Shown here piece after piece: positions 22,383-31,050 of a DNA stretch of 64,000 bases (the stretch's first letter is position 1; each line of letters starts with the position of its first letter). Under the pieces are notes generated by a model. The model saw only the letters and a list, made by a program, of their open reading frames with translations, did no database searches and was not told the origin of the DNA. Made by a program: the position numbers and the translations under genes. This DNA is from Stentor roeselii (taxonomy: Eukaryota; Ciliophora; Heterotrichea; Heterotrichida; Stentoridae), in contig RSEH01000079.1 in the NCBI GenBank assembly GCA_006503475.1, positions 1 to 64,000 on the forward strand. Reading direction: 5' to 3'.

Positions 22383-23243
22383 ATGCTCACGGATATACAG
22401 CTGGCGATGTACATAGTCTCAAGTGTCGGTGCAGGAATGTCAGCGCTAGTCGCAGGTTTTGTCGTATATGTCTATTCAACAAACTCCTCATTCAATACAT
22501 TTTCCTGCCGATTAACTCGACTATTAAGTCTGACCGACGTTTGCCTCAGCATAAGTAACACCTAAAAAGCCTTTATCCTTCCATCCGAAGAAGCAGACTG
22601 GCTCTGTGACACTCAAGCAGTCTTAATCACTTACTTTTTACTAGCAAGTATTCTTTGGACTGCAGCGATTTCCCATGCAGCATTCACAGTAACAACAGAA
22701 AGTGACTACGACGAGCACTTTCTAATGAGAAGGTATTTTGCTTTGGCCTTCGGCGCTCCAGTTCTAGCTTTTTCTTTGCCTTTAGTTCAAAATGAATACG
22801 GAGCAGCTGAAGGCTGGTGTTGGATTTCAGCGAAAGGACTGGCGGGTACTTCATTGAGGTTTATCTGTTATTATATTCCTTTAGCACTGGTTGTTGGTTA
22901 TAATATTGTCAAGTATCGGAAGATTTTGAAAGAATTGGATGATCAGGATAGTGCCAGACAGGTTTCGAGAAGACTTAAGTTTTATCCTTGGATTTTAATT
23001 ATCACACAAATGACTTTGACTGTTCATCGACTTATTTTCTTTTTTTTTGGAGTTTTTTGGACACCTTTGGCTGTTGTTGGAGTTTTGCTTAATAGCTTGA
23101 TGGGGTTTATCAATGCATTGCTTTATGGGTTTAATGATACACTTATTGAGTATATTTTGGGATGGTGTCGAACTGGTGAAAGGAATGAAACTGATATGGA
23201 CTCGGTTGAGAATTCGATGGTGCATCATTCTTTAAATCGGTAA
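22383..23243 (+). CDS. Seven-helix GPCR of the cAMP-receptor (CAR) type
   Basis: Exons 22383-22554 and 22570-23243 join across a 15-nt intron to give 281 residues. Seven hydrophobic helices can be placed. Family marks are a short outside N-terminus, WLCDTQAVLITYFLLASILWTA at helix 3 (CAR-type receptors have a C..Q.FL.Q.F...S.LWTA pattern), a WCWIS loop before helix 5, an inner loop with many charges (KYRKILKELDDQD), and a helix 7 ending in N.LLYGFND. The C-terminal tail is short with several Ser/Thr, possible phosphorylation sites for arrestin. The ligand cannot be read from sequence; ciliate members need not bind cAMP. The arrestin gene ends 16 bp upstream. Confidence 0.8.
22555..22569 (+). 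other. 15-nt intron
   Basis: GTAACACCTAAAAAG in the GPCR gene, with an in-frame TAA; removal restores a continuous helix 2. Position 10 is A. Confidence 0.85.
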
Positions 23244-23458
23244 TTTTTAATAATTATTGTGGATTAGAGGGTTTTAAGAGGAGTTATTGTTGATGTTTCG
23301 TTTTTGTTTAGATAGGGTTGTTATAGGTTTTATTCAAGTTTAATGTTTTAGTTCAATATTTGTTTATTTGGTAGTTTTTTGATTATATTCTAAATTAACA
23401 TAAGTTCCATAAATTTAACAAGTTTTAACCGCCTTAACCTCTTGACCCATCCATAAAC

Positions 23459-23887
23459 TTAATATTTTATTTCACAAACCCTGACATAATCAATCAACTT
23501 CTTTTCTTCTTCAGTTCCATTTTCTCCAAAGAACTTATCAAATGCATTTTTTTTCGTCTTTTTCCTCATATAAAGCTTTTCCTGATCCAAGTCAAAGTTT
23601 TTTATTTGAAATTCTTGAAGTACCTTTGAAAGATACTCATCAATCGTGTTCCCTTTAGGAGTTTCTGCTTGATTTGACTTGATTTTACAAACTGGGTTCT
23701 TGTTAAACGATTTTTTCGAGTTGATTGACCAGTTCCTTGAAAAAGTTGGAGAAAAGTTTCTAAGAGGAGAGACTTTATCGAAGTTGTTGAAAGCTTTTGA
23801 GAGTTTTTCATTTGTTTCGATAAGACTGAGAAGAGTGATCCTTGGGATGGGACTGTGATGAGACCTTTTATAGGAAGGGTTGAGCAT
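23459..23887 (-). CDS. Hypothetical basic protein
   Basis: A 142-residue frame from ATG 23887 to TAA. The N-terminal two thirds are Ser/Asn/Lys-rich and probably disordered; the end (EEKKLIDYVRVCEIKY region) may form a helix. No domain, signal peptide or membrane segment. It lies convergent with the GPCR gene (215 bp between stops). It could be a real short ciliate gene; composition matches its neighbours. Confidence 0.5.
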   Translation of the reverse strand: MLNPSYKRSHHSPIPRITLLSLIETNEKLSKAFNNFDKVSPLRNFSPTFSRNWSINSKKSFNKNPVCKIKSNQAETPKGNTIDEYLSKVLQEFQIKNFDLDQEKLYMRKKTKKNAFDKFFGENGTEEEKKLIDYVRVCEIKY

Positions 23888-24180
23888 TATTTGGTTGATT
23901 TATAGATCATTCAATGTGTTATGAAGATATTTAAAGAGTCTTTGATACTTTTCGAGAATTTTAAGAAATTTCAGATTTTTTTACGAGGGAAAGGTTTTGA
24001 TTAGGTCAGCTTTGATTTAAAAATATTTTTTTTATTGAGTTTGGTGAAGTGGAATTGTGAATTGCTGTTAGTAGAGAAAATTATTATGTTGGAGGTTTTT
24101 CGTTTTGTGGATTTGGAAAGTGGAAGGCTTGTTGAGAATTCTTAATAATTGAATACGAATTAATTCACAAACTAGATTAA

Positions 24181-24471
24181 CTACTGAGATGCCATTAATT
24201 CAAGCACTTGTCTTATAAGCACCTTAAACTCTTCTAAACTGATTCTTCCATCTCTGTTCGTGTCAAGTTCTCTAAGCACATCTCTAACATCACTGTCACT
24301 GGGCTGGTCCATGCCAATATCATTCGCGACGCTACACATAACAGTCTTAAGTTCAGGCTCATCAATGAACCCAGAGTGGTCACTATCAACAGCATCGAAG
24401 GCAGCTTTGGCAACTTCAAAAAGTTTTCTATCATCTCTGAGAATCGCTTCTATCTCAGTAGGACTGGCCAT
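24181..24471 (-). CDS. Two-EF-hand calcium-binding protein
   Basis: I choose the ATG at 24471 (96 residues ending in TAG), not the one at 24540, because the upstream 23 codons are hydrophobic and unlike a calmodulin-type start, and because a TATAAT box sits just before 24471. Two canonical EF-hand loops are visible: DSDHSGFIDEPE at about residues 27-38 and DTNRDGRISLEE at about 69-80, each with acidic residues at positions 1, 3 and 12. There is no catalytic domain. It is probably a small calcium sensor of the calmodulin/centrin superfamily, with half the usual length. It lies 86 bp downstream of the helicase gene on the same strand. Confidence 0.8.
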   Translation of the reverse strand: MASPTEIEAILRDDRKLFEVAKAAFDAVDSDHSGFIDEPELKTVMCSVANDIGMDQPSDSDVRDVLRELDTNRDGRISLEEFKVLIRQVLELMASQ

Positions 24472-24472
24472 A

Positions 24473-24478
24473 ATTATA
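24473..24478 (-). promoter_or_regulatory. TATAAT-like box, 1 nt before ATG
   Basis: Immediately upstream of the chosen start of the EF-hand gene; it supports that start over the longer frame. Confidence 0.4.
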
Positions 24479-24557
24479 ACAATTTTAACTAACCCATCAA
24501 CTCTAAAAAACCCTTCCTTAATCCCCAAACAAAACATCAATCAATCCATTTATTCTA

Positions 24558-26237
24558 CTATCTGCAAAATTGTCTCTTTTCTTCACCATTCAGAAAGTTT
24601 TTCGCTGATTTTTTAAAGAAATTTTTCTCATTCATCTTTTTCGCCTTTTTTCCAGAGACCTTTACATTAAGATTAACAAAAGGAGGAACTGCGAGTCCAA
24701 AGGCTTTAGAGACTTTCTGTAAATCAAGTTGTGCAACATCAAAAATTTCTTTATGATGATGAGATCCATAAGCCATTAAATAAGCTCGATAAGCATCTCT
24801 AGCTTCTTGATGCAAAAAGTAGTTTTTTTCAATGAGTCTTTGATATTGTTCTTGAATATTCGCAAGTTTCTGTTCTTCGTATTCAAATTCACTAAGAGGG
24901 ACTTTTGCCCTTTTGAGAAATCTAAGAAATCCCAGCTCCTGCGGTAGCAGGAGCAATAAGGCCCTGCCCTTACGTTCAGCTCTTGCTGTTCTTCCAACAC
25001 GATGAATGTATTCATCAGGTTCATCAGGAGGATCATATTGAACAATCCAATCAACTGCAGGAATATCAAGTCCTCTAGCAGCGACGTCAGTGCAAAGTAA
25101 GACAGCAGCTTGGGCATTGCAGAATTCATAAAAAGTTGTAGTTCTTTTTCCTTGTTTCTGTTTTCCATGAATATGCAAAACAGGGACATCGACGTAGTTC
25201 AACATGTCATGATGAAACTTGACTGATTTACAAGAACTAAAAAAAACCATGATTTTTTTTTCGTTGTTTTTCTTTAAAAAAGTGAATAGGAGTAAAAATT
25301 TCTTGTCAGCTTCAATTACAACGTAAGCTTGTTGAAGACCTGAAACTGTTGCTGTTGATAAAGACTCGATTCCTACCATTACTGGGTCTTTTAAAGAGAC
25401 TCTGCAGAGTTGGTCAACTTTTTTCGTTTGAGTTGCCGAGTAAAGAATAGTCTGTCTTTCCTTCGGGAGTAATTTCAAGATATGATTCATTTCTTCTTCA
25501 AATCCTTGCTTTAAAATCGCATCAGCTTCATCAATGATAAGAGTTAAAAGATTGCTAATCACAAAATGCTTTGAATTCAGCAAATGGTCTAAAAGTCTTC
25601 CAGGAGTAGCAACCAATAAATTCACATGTTTCGAGAGCTTTGAACTCTCAGTCTTCGTGTTAGTCCCTCCCATGATAACCCCGTGAGAATGACTGAGACC
25701 AGAAAGCAGTGACTTCGCAACATTGTATATCTGTAAAGCCAGTTCTCGTGTTGGAGTAATAATCAACACTCCTGTCCCCTGCACTCTTTTAAATCCAGCT
25801 CTTTGCAAAAGGTTAATCGCAGGTATTAAAAAAGCTAAAGTCTTTCCTGAGCCTGTTTTGGCAGCTCCTAGAATATCATGACCTTTAAGAGCCGGGGGGA
25901 TTCCCTTCGCTTGGACTGAAGTTAAAAACTCGAAACCACCAGAAGCCAAAGATTTTTTCAGAGAGTCGACGATTTCAAGGTCGTTGAATTTTAACTCAGT
26001 AAAAATACCGGACTCTTGATTTTCTTTGACTTCTGGAAAAGATTTGGAAAGTGGGTGTTGAGAGGTTTCATTTTCTTGAAGCACTTTTAAGGAATTTTCA
26101 GGTGTTAGGACTTTTTCTGTCAGTTCAAGAATGGGTGATGAAGGGTCTTCTGAGGGTTTCAGGCGCTTCTGGCAAGGCTCAGTTGACTCTTTTTTCCGTT
26201 TCTGCTGAAGGATTATCTTTTCAGATAAATTCTTCAT
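24558..26237 (-). CDS. HAS1: DEAD-box RNA helicase, Has1/DDX18 type
   Basis: A 559-residue frame, ATG 26237 to TAG. After a basic, disordered ~85-residue leader come the Q-motif region (FEFLTSVQAKGIP), motif I AAKTGSGKT (125-133), PTRELALQI, TPGRLLDHL, DEAD (236-239), SAT (267-269), and in the second lobe CTDVAARGLDIP and HRVGRTARA. The C-terminal extension is diagnostic: LIEKNYFLHQEARDAYRAYLMAYGSHH, then IFDVAQLDLQKVSKAFGLAVPP, as in yeast Has1 and human DDX18. These act in the nucleolus in 40S and 60S ribosome assembly, releasing snoRNAs. All core motifs are present. The start is 14 bp from the stop of the upstream kinase gene. Confidence 0.93.
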   Translation of the reverse strand: MKNLSEKIILQQKRKKESTEPCQKRLKPSEDPSSPILELTEKVLTPENSLKVLQENETSQHPLSKSFPEVKENQESGIFTELKFNDLEIVDSLKKSLASGGFEFLTSVQAKGIPPALKGHDILGAAKTGSGKTLAFLIPAINLLQRAGFKRVQGTGVLIITPTRELALQIYNVAKSLLSGLSHSHGVIMGGTNTKTESSKLSKHVNLLVATPGRLLDHLLNSKHFVISNLLTLIIDEADAILKQGFEEEMNHILKLLPKERQTILYSATQTKKVDQLCRVSLKDPVMVGIESLSTATVSGLQQAYVVIEADKKFLLLFTFLKKNNEKKIMVFFSSCKSVKFHHDMLNYVDVPVLHIHGKQKQGKRTTTFYEFCNAQAAVLLCTDVAARGLDIPAVDWIVQYDPPDEPDEYIHRVGRTARAERKGRALLLLLPQELGFLRFLKRAKVPLSEFEYEEQKLANIQEQYQRLIEKNYFLHQEARDAYRAYLMAYGSHHHKEIFDVAQLDLQKVSKAFGLAVPPFVNLNVKVSGKKAKKMNEKNFFKKSAKNFLNGEEKRQFCR

Positions 26238-26251
26238 AAATATTATAAACC
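26238..26251 (-). promoter_or_regulatory. 14-bp intergenic spacer with TATAAT
   Basis: The whole gap between the kinase stop and the helicase ATG. On the minus strand it contains TATAAT (26242-26247), ending 4 nt before the start. Confidence 0.4.
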
Positions 26252-27369
26252 TTAAGCTAAGTAATCCATCACCATAGTTCTAAAACTTTGTTTACTTGAA
26301 TACTGAAGAAATCCATGTTTTAACAGTTCTTTCGACGAAATTCTTCTTTCAGGTCTTTTTTCAAAGCACTTTGCAAGAAAATCATGAAACTCTTCAGACC
26401 ATTCTTCTGTCTTGGAAAGTAACGGAGAAGGTGAATTGCTGGTAATAGTAAGAGTTTCTATATTACTACATCCTTCAACAGGCACTTTTCCTTCAGCAAG
26501 TTCAAAAGCGACGATTCCCACAGCCCAGATGTCGACTTTATCATCATACCCATCACGATCAATCATTTCAGGAGCCATATAAGCAGGAGTCCCAACAATC
26601 GTTGTTCGACAAGCGTTTTCCGCTGTAAGTTGAGCAGTGAAGCCGAAGTCTGTGATTTTTACGTCTCCTTCTTGGTTGAAGAGAATGTTTTCAGTTTTAA
26701 TATCGCGATGTACACGTCCGAAACTGTGAAGAAAGTCGATTGCTTTGAGGACTTCTCGGCTTATGTAAGAAATCACTCGTTCCTGGAACCTTGGAGATTT
26801 TTTTGATAGGGAAAAGACGGAGCCGGACATTAACTCGAGTAAAAGAAAGATCTTGCTGAGGAGTTCTTACTTTTCGAATTCGAAGGCCTCTTCGAGACGG
26901 ACTATGTTCTCGTGAGATGTCATTTGCATTAAACCGATCTCGTTTATTGCTTGGGATTTGTTGAAGGTTGGTGATAATTCGATTATTTTCATTGCGTGCT
27001 TTGAATTTGAGTCGAGATTTTGAACTGAAAATACACTTCCTGAAGCTCCTCTGCCGAGAAGGGTTAGGATGGAGAAGGACAGGGATGGGTCTTTTTTCTT
27101 GATTACTGCTTTTTTCTTGATTATGCTTGAAAAGTCTTTGAATTTTGGAAGGTCCTGTTTCCTTTGTTCCTTAGTAAAACACTCAATACAAAACCTTTTC
27201 CTCATAATAGGTCCCAAAAACCTATGCTTGACAGAAACACTACAAGTCTCACAAAACAATTTTTCTATTTAAAACTACTGCAAATTTTGCATTTCCTAGT
27301 CTTTCCGCCGACATTAAAACCAGCAAGACAACCCTGACAAGTTCCAGCTTCATGATTCTTTTTCTCCAT
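26252..27369 (-). CDS. STE20-like protein kinase with N-terminal FYVE-type zinc finger
   Basis: Three exons (27279-27369, 26871-27264, 26252-26855) joined across a 14-nt and a 15-nt intron give 362 residues. Residues about 10-65 carry CQGC, then RKCKICKKLFCETCS and CIECF, the spacing of FYVE/FYVE-related fingers, which often bind PI3P on endosomes; the basic RRHHCR ligand patch is only partly kept, so lipid binding is uncertain. The kinase domain has GRGASGSV, AMKII (lysine), EIGLM (helix C glutamate), HRDIKTEN, DFGF and GTPAYMAPE, all intact. The GTPAYMAPE and overall shape suggest the STE20/STE group. A C-terminal basic end follows without other domains. The start lies 9 bp from the stop of the gene upstream. 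Confidence 0.82.
26856..26870 (-). other. 15-nt intron
   Basis: Minus-strand GTAAGAACTCCTCAG, with an in-frame TAA at its start. Removal joins the helix-C/strand-4 region to the hinge (KIFLLLELMSG). Position 10 is C instead of the usual A. Confidence 0.85.
27265..27278 (-). other. 14-nt intron
   Basis: Minus-strand GTAGTTTTAAATAG. Only removal of 14 nt restores the frame, and the joined peptide has the exact C-x2-C-x4-C-x2-C spacing of an FYVE finger. Other introns here are 15 nt. Confidence 0.75.
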
Positions 27370-27378
27370 AAAAAATAA

Positions 27379-28578
27379 CTATACACTATTCCTTAATTTC
27401 TTAACATCTTGACAAGTCCTAAACTGAATCCTTGATCGAGATTCACTTAAAATCGACTTTAATCTAGCAGTCTTCGGTGTAGCTCTTTGCACAGTTTGAA
27501 TACTTACCTCACAATTCGAAGGTCTATTCAAATTTCTTGCAGTTGCTGGAACCTCTCCCAAGTCCTTTACCCAGACCTTAGGTCTAGTTTTTTCAAGATA
27601 AAATAAAAGATCATTTAAACTATCCCAAGACTTTTTTGAAGTCCTTGATTCACGGAAGGACTTTCTTTGAGACTTGAGGTGTCCAAGACTTGGGTCTTCA
27701 GGGAAGTCGATGTTTTCGTAGATTTTTTTACGGTCCTTGTCAATCGTTTTTCCGATCATTTCGAGGAATTCTTGTGAGTTGTTTTGAGGCTTTTTTGTTG
27801 GGATTTTTATGGATGTCTTGTCTTTGTTTATGTAGGAAGAGATTGATGAACGGTATAGGTTTGGAAGCTCTTCTTCTGATAAGGACTCTTCGGAACTGGA
27901 CTCTTGGGTTATTAGTTTTATGCTTGACTTGCGCATTAGAGTTCTTTGGAGAGAGAGTACTTTGAACTTAAGGTCGGTTATTTTTACTAGGACTAAAGCT
28001 CCCATTAGGTCTTTGGTTAGGTCTAAAGTTAAATCTTGAACTTCTTTGTTGCTGAATTTTACAAGAAGTTCGTTTATGTGAACGAGGAAGTTTATGATTT
28101 TTTCTATCTCTGAATGGTCTTTTATACTTTGGCCGGTCATTCTTCCAAACTTATTAACAGTGACTTCCGTGGCCAGTTCTCCATCCACATTACTCGCAAC
28201 AACAGTGAAAATTTCCGTATAAGAAGTGATAGCCATATGAATACTAGTAACCTGCAATCCATGAAGTTGATTCTCAGCCAGTTCAATGGCCTCTTTCGCA
28301 GTAACAAGTTTTTTTCCATTCCTATGATAAAGAAAGCAAACAATTTTTTCAGGTGCGTATTCTTCCAGCATAGGAACCCTAATATTCAAGAAATAATTAA
28401 GCAAATATCGAGTCTTAGTCACAACTTTTGTAGCTCTGCAAAAGACTTCTTCAGTCTTCGTATTTCCGAACCAACTAGTCACTTTGGTTCCTCTGCAAAT
28501 TCCAGTTTCAAGGATTTTAACTGACAAATGTGAATTCGACACTTCCTGAAGGAACCATTTATAGCTTCTTTCGTCCAT
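27379..28578 (-). CDS. Unknown protein, folded N-terminal half, disordered C-terminal half
   Basis: A 399-residue frame, ATG 28578 to TAG. Residues 1-210 have regular hydrophobic spacing with alternating strands and helices (WFLQEVSNSHLSVKILETG, then EEYAPEKIVCFLYH and a long amphipathic helix), suggesting a globular domain. The rest is Ser/Lys/Arg-rich with EESSSEESLSEEELP-like acidic patches and many possible phosphosites. I recognise no family, signal peptide or membrane helix. It sits in a minus-strand run of five closely packed genes, with the kinase start 9 bp after its stop. Confidence 0.7.
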   Translation of the reverse strand: MDERSYKWFLQEVSNSHLSVKILETGICRGTKVTSWFGNTKTEEVFCRATKVVTKTRYLLNYFLNIRVPMLEEYAPEKIVCFLYHRNGKKLVTAKEAIELAENQLHGLQVTSIHMAITSYTEIFTVVASNVDGELATEVTVNKFGRMTGQSIKDHSEIEKIINFLVHINELLVKFSNKEVQDLTLDLTKDLMGALVLVKITDLKFKVLSLQRTLMRKSSIKLITQESSSEESLSEEELPNLYRSSISSYINKDKTSIKIPTKKPQNNSQEFLEMIGKTIDKDRKKIYENIDFPEDPSLGHLKSQRKSFRESRTSKKSWDSLNDLLFYLEKTRPKVWVKDLGEVPATARNLNRPSNCEVSIQTVQRATPKTARLKSILSESRSRIQFRTCQDVKKLRNSV

Positions 28579-28634
28579 TTTAATTATTTACTCAGTTTTC
28601 TTGAAAATTCGAATTTAAAGGCCTTCTGGAGTTA

Positions 28635-29342
28635 TTAAGATTGAGAGGGCTTGTATTTTTTTAGAAGTTCTTCTGAGTGGATTCGCTTAAACTTCTCTTT
28701 TCGGAGAAGGGACTCGAGTTCTTTTATGTAGATGTGAAGAGATTTCTCTTCTTGGTCGCAGAGATCGCTTTTTTGGCTTACGTTGCAGGATGTGTTTTGG
28801 CATGGTCTTGATATTTGGCTTGGGGATTTGCTTGGAATGGAGAGGTTGCTGGTTTCGCTTTGATTGTCTTTAAAGCGTGAGTTTCTGCTTTTTAGGAATA
28901 TTCGATTGTTTTGGACTTTGATGAGTTTACTGTCGTTTCTATTAGCGAAGCCAGGGTTATTAGCCGTAGCTTCAACTAAACTATCAACATGAGTACATAC
29001 CTGATTTTTCTTAATATTCTCACTCTGAACCGATTTAATAGAAACCCTAGACCCAGGCCTCGACTCCTTAAAACTCCTTCTCGATCCTTTCGAAAAAGGT
29101 CTCATTTCTTTTTTCATTTCTGACAAATTCTCTATAACTTTCTCTTTTTCATCAAAACAATCATTTAAATCCTTATAATTTTCCTCCTTTTTCTCTAAAC
29201 CCGTTTGACTTTTATCAGAAATTCTCGATTTCTGAGACAATCTAAAAACCGATTTCGAACTAACAGGTCTTGAAAGAGTTCTTCCTTTTTCATTACTTCT
29301 CGAAAGATTTCCTCTTGAATAAAAAGCTGGCCCAGTCATCAT
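28635..29342 (-). CDS. Disordered Ser/Lys/Arg-rich protein with C-terminal coiled coil
   Basis: A 235-residue frame from ATG 29342. It is dominated by Ser, Lys, Arg and Asn with repeated SRPGSR/RSFKESRPG-type segments, probably disordered, and ends in a short coiled coil (about 205-232, IKELESLLRKEKFKRIHSEELLKK in part). No domain was recognised. It could be a cytoskeleton- or basal-body-associated protein by composition, which is inference only. The stop is 56 bp from the start of the gene at 28578. Confidence 0.55.
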   Translation of the reverse strand: MMTGPAFYSRGNLSRSNEKGRTLSRPVSSKSVFRLSQKSRISDKSQTGLEKKEENYKDLNDCFDEKEKVIENLSEMKKEMRPFSKGSRRSFKESRPGSRVSIKSVQSENIKKNQVCTHVDSLVEATANNPGFANRNDSKLIKVQNNRIFLKSRNSRFKDNQSETSNLSIPSKSPSQISRPCQNTSCNVSQKSDLCDQEEKSLHIYIKELESLLRKEKFKRIHSEELLKKYKPSQS

Positions 29343-29473
29343 TCTGTTTATTTTTTACAAGTTAAACTTAGAAGCAGTCAAAATTTCTTTATTGACCCTT
29401 TGAATCCACATGTTGTGGTCTTGAATATAAGTAAAAGCCATTTATTTCAAAATAAACCTCTCACATTAATTAT

Positions 29474-30421
29474 TCATTCAAAAGCGATTCTCTGTCTTTT
29501 CCTTCGAAAGATCATGAAAAACACCCCAATTCCGAAAAAGCACGAAAGAACTCCAACAACAATGCAAAAAACTCCTAAAAACACTGACTTTCCACCGAAA
29601 GGCGAAGAAGTAGTCAAAACAACTCGTTTTTCCCCATCAAAGTCACTAACATCATAATTACTATGAACCAACAAGTAATACTTCCCTTTTTCCAAGTCAT
29701 TTTCTATCTTTCCCCAGAGTTTTCTTGAAGTAGAAAGTCCTGAAGGACTAGCCCAGTTGATAAAATGTCCTGATTATGTTTTACCTGTTTCAATATCAGT
29801 CCACATCAAATGACTTTCATGATTTTTAAACTTTTCATGACGGTCAAAGTCCCAAGAAATATCTTTAAATGAAATTTTTACCTCATTTTGCCCTTCTTGT
29901 GGAAAAATCTCAAAAGTGTCGTTGAAATGAGACCTGGCGACAAGTCCACAAGGTCTTGCCAGGCTTTTTTTAGTGAGATAAGGGTTGTTTTGAATGAGAC
30001 CTACCTGGTCAATAGAAACAGCAGGGTAACATTTTCTTTTAGCTTCTGATTTAGTGACTGTTTTTCCCATTAGTTGGTAAATATCGCGACTTTTTACGTA
30101 TTTTCTGTGACTTTGGTAGAAATTCGTAATTTCGTAGTAAAGGAAGACTGGATTTTTCATTTTGTCGGAAAGACTGAATTCGATTGAACATGTGCCAGGG
30201 TGTAACCAGTCTGAATCGCATCCTGAACGATTATCGTATCGAATTGTGTGCTCGATCACTGAGTTTGAATAAGTGATTAGGATTATTGAGATTAGGATTA
30301 GGAAAAAACCTGAAAGACAGTAGATTATTCCTAAACTTCGCTTTGAGATGGAGAATTTGAATGAACGGAGTTTTTGTTGTTTAAATGAAGAATTGCCTGG
30401 CTTGTTTTGATGCGATTCCAT
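29474..30421 (-). CDS. CDC50: CDC50/LEM3-family flippase subunit
   Basis: Exons 29785-30421 and 29474-29769 join across a 15-nt intron to give 310 residues. There is an inner N-terminus, a first helix at about 31-53 (GIIYCLSGFFLILISIILI), a large outer domain and a second helix near the C-terminus (FLGVFCIVVGVLSCFFGIG). Family marks are FSLSDKMKNPVFLYYEITNFYQSHRKYVKSRD (shortened here), CYPAVSIDQVGLIQN-like cysteines, the HFINWASPSGLSTSRKLWG block created by splicing, and GGKSVFLG before helix 2. CDC50 proteins escort P4-ATPases and are needed for phospholipid flipping. Length is a little below the family norm (about 340-390). It ends in TGA, showing that TGA is a stop in this genome. Confidence 0.9.
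29770..29784 (-). other. 15-nt intron
   Basis: Minus-strand GTAAAACATAATCAG, with an in-frame TAA and A at position 10. Removal creates the conserved HFINW block of CDC50. Confidence 0.9.
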
Positions 30422-30664
30422 TATTAGTAAGATTTTTCTGGATTATGATAAAAATTTGACTTGAATTGTTTCAATGAAATGGAATGGGTTGAAGGGGATT
30501 TTTAATCAGATTGGAAGGATTGTGGGAAAATTTTGGATTTTGAGGAAGATTGGGAAATGTTGGAGAGTTTTTTATTGATGAGAGGAAAAGTTTTGGAAAA
30601 ATTTTGAGTTTCTTTGATTTTTTTTGGATTTTCTTGGTTAAGGATAATTTTAAGGACTTATCTA

Positions 30665-31009
30665 ATGTTTTGCACATTTGTTTATAAAATTTCCAGAATA
30701 AAATCTTTAGCTACTGAAAAAAATTATGAGAAGGTCTCAGAACTTACACCGCAGAATTTAAGGAAAGTCAAAGAGAGATCTATTTCTCAAGTTAGACCTT
30801 TGATTCTTTCTCCACTCAGCGATCAACCCACGCCAAATTTCGATAAGAAGCACTCAGAGCGACTTATACCAAGACGAAACTCATTCCAGCGCCTTCCAAG
30901 TCTAAAAGACCTCCAATCAGAATTCAAGCAAATAGAAGCCCAAGAAGAAATCGCGATATCCCTGGTCCTAAAAGATTTCTTCCCAAATAATTTCAGTCTT
31001 CTGGACTGA
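30665..31009 (+). CDS. Small hypothetical protein
   Basis: A 114-residue frame ending in TGA. I prefer the ATG at 30665 to the one at 30614 because the 17 upstream codons are hydrophobic and G/T-rich like the surrounding spacer. The protein is basic, probably disordered to about residue 80 (many Arg/Ser/Pro) and has a helical end (DLQSEFKQIEAQEEIAISLVLKDFF in part). No family recognised. It is divergent from CDC50 and lies 41 bp before the coilin-like gene on the same strand. Confidence 0.5.
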   Translation: MFCTFVYKISRIKSLATEKNYEKVSELTPQNLRKVKERSISQVRPLILSPLSDQPTPNFDKKHSERLIPRRNSFQRLPSLKDLQSEFKQIEAQEEIAISLVLKDFFPNNFSLLD

Positions 31010-31041
31010 CCATTTCGTATTAACCACTCCATCAAACTTAA

Positions 31042-31047
31042 TATAAT
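31042..31047 (+). promoter_or_regulatory. TATAAT-like box, 3 nt before ATG
   Basis: Plus-strand TATAAT between the small hypothetical gene and the coilin-like start at 31051. Confidence 0.4.
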
Positions 31048-31050
31048 AAA

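Noticed and set aside
24472-24540. Longer start for the EF-hand gene
   Set aside because: The extra residues are hydrophobic with no EF-hand character, and a TATAAT box precedes the inner ATG.
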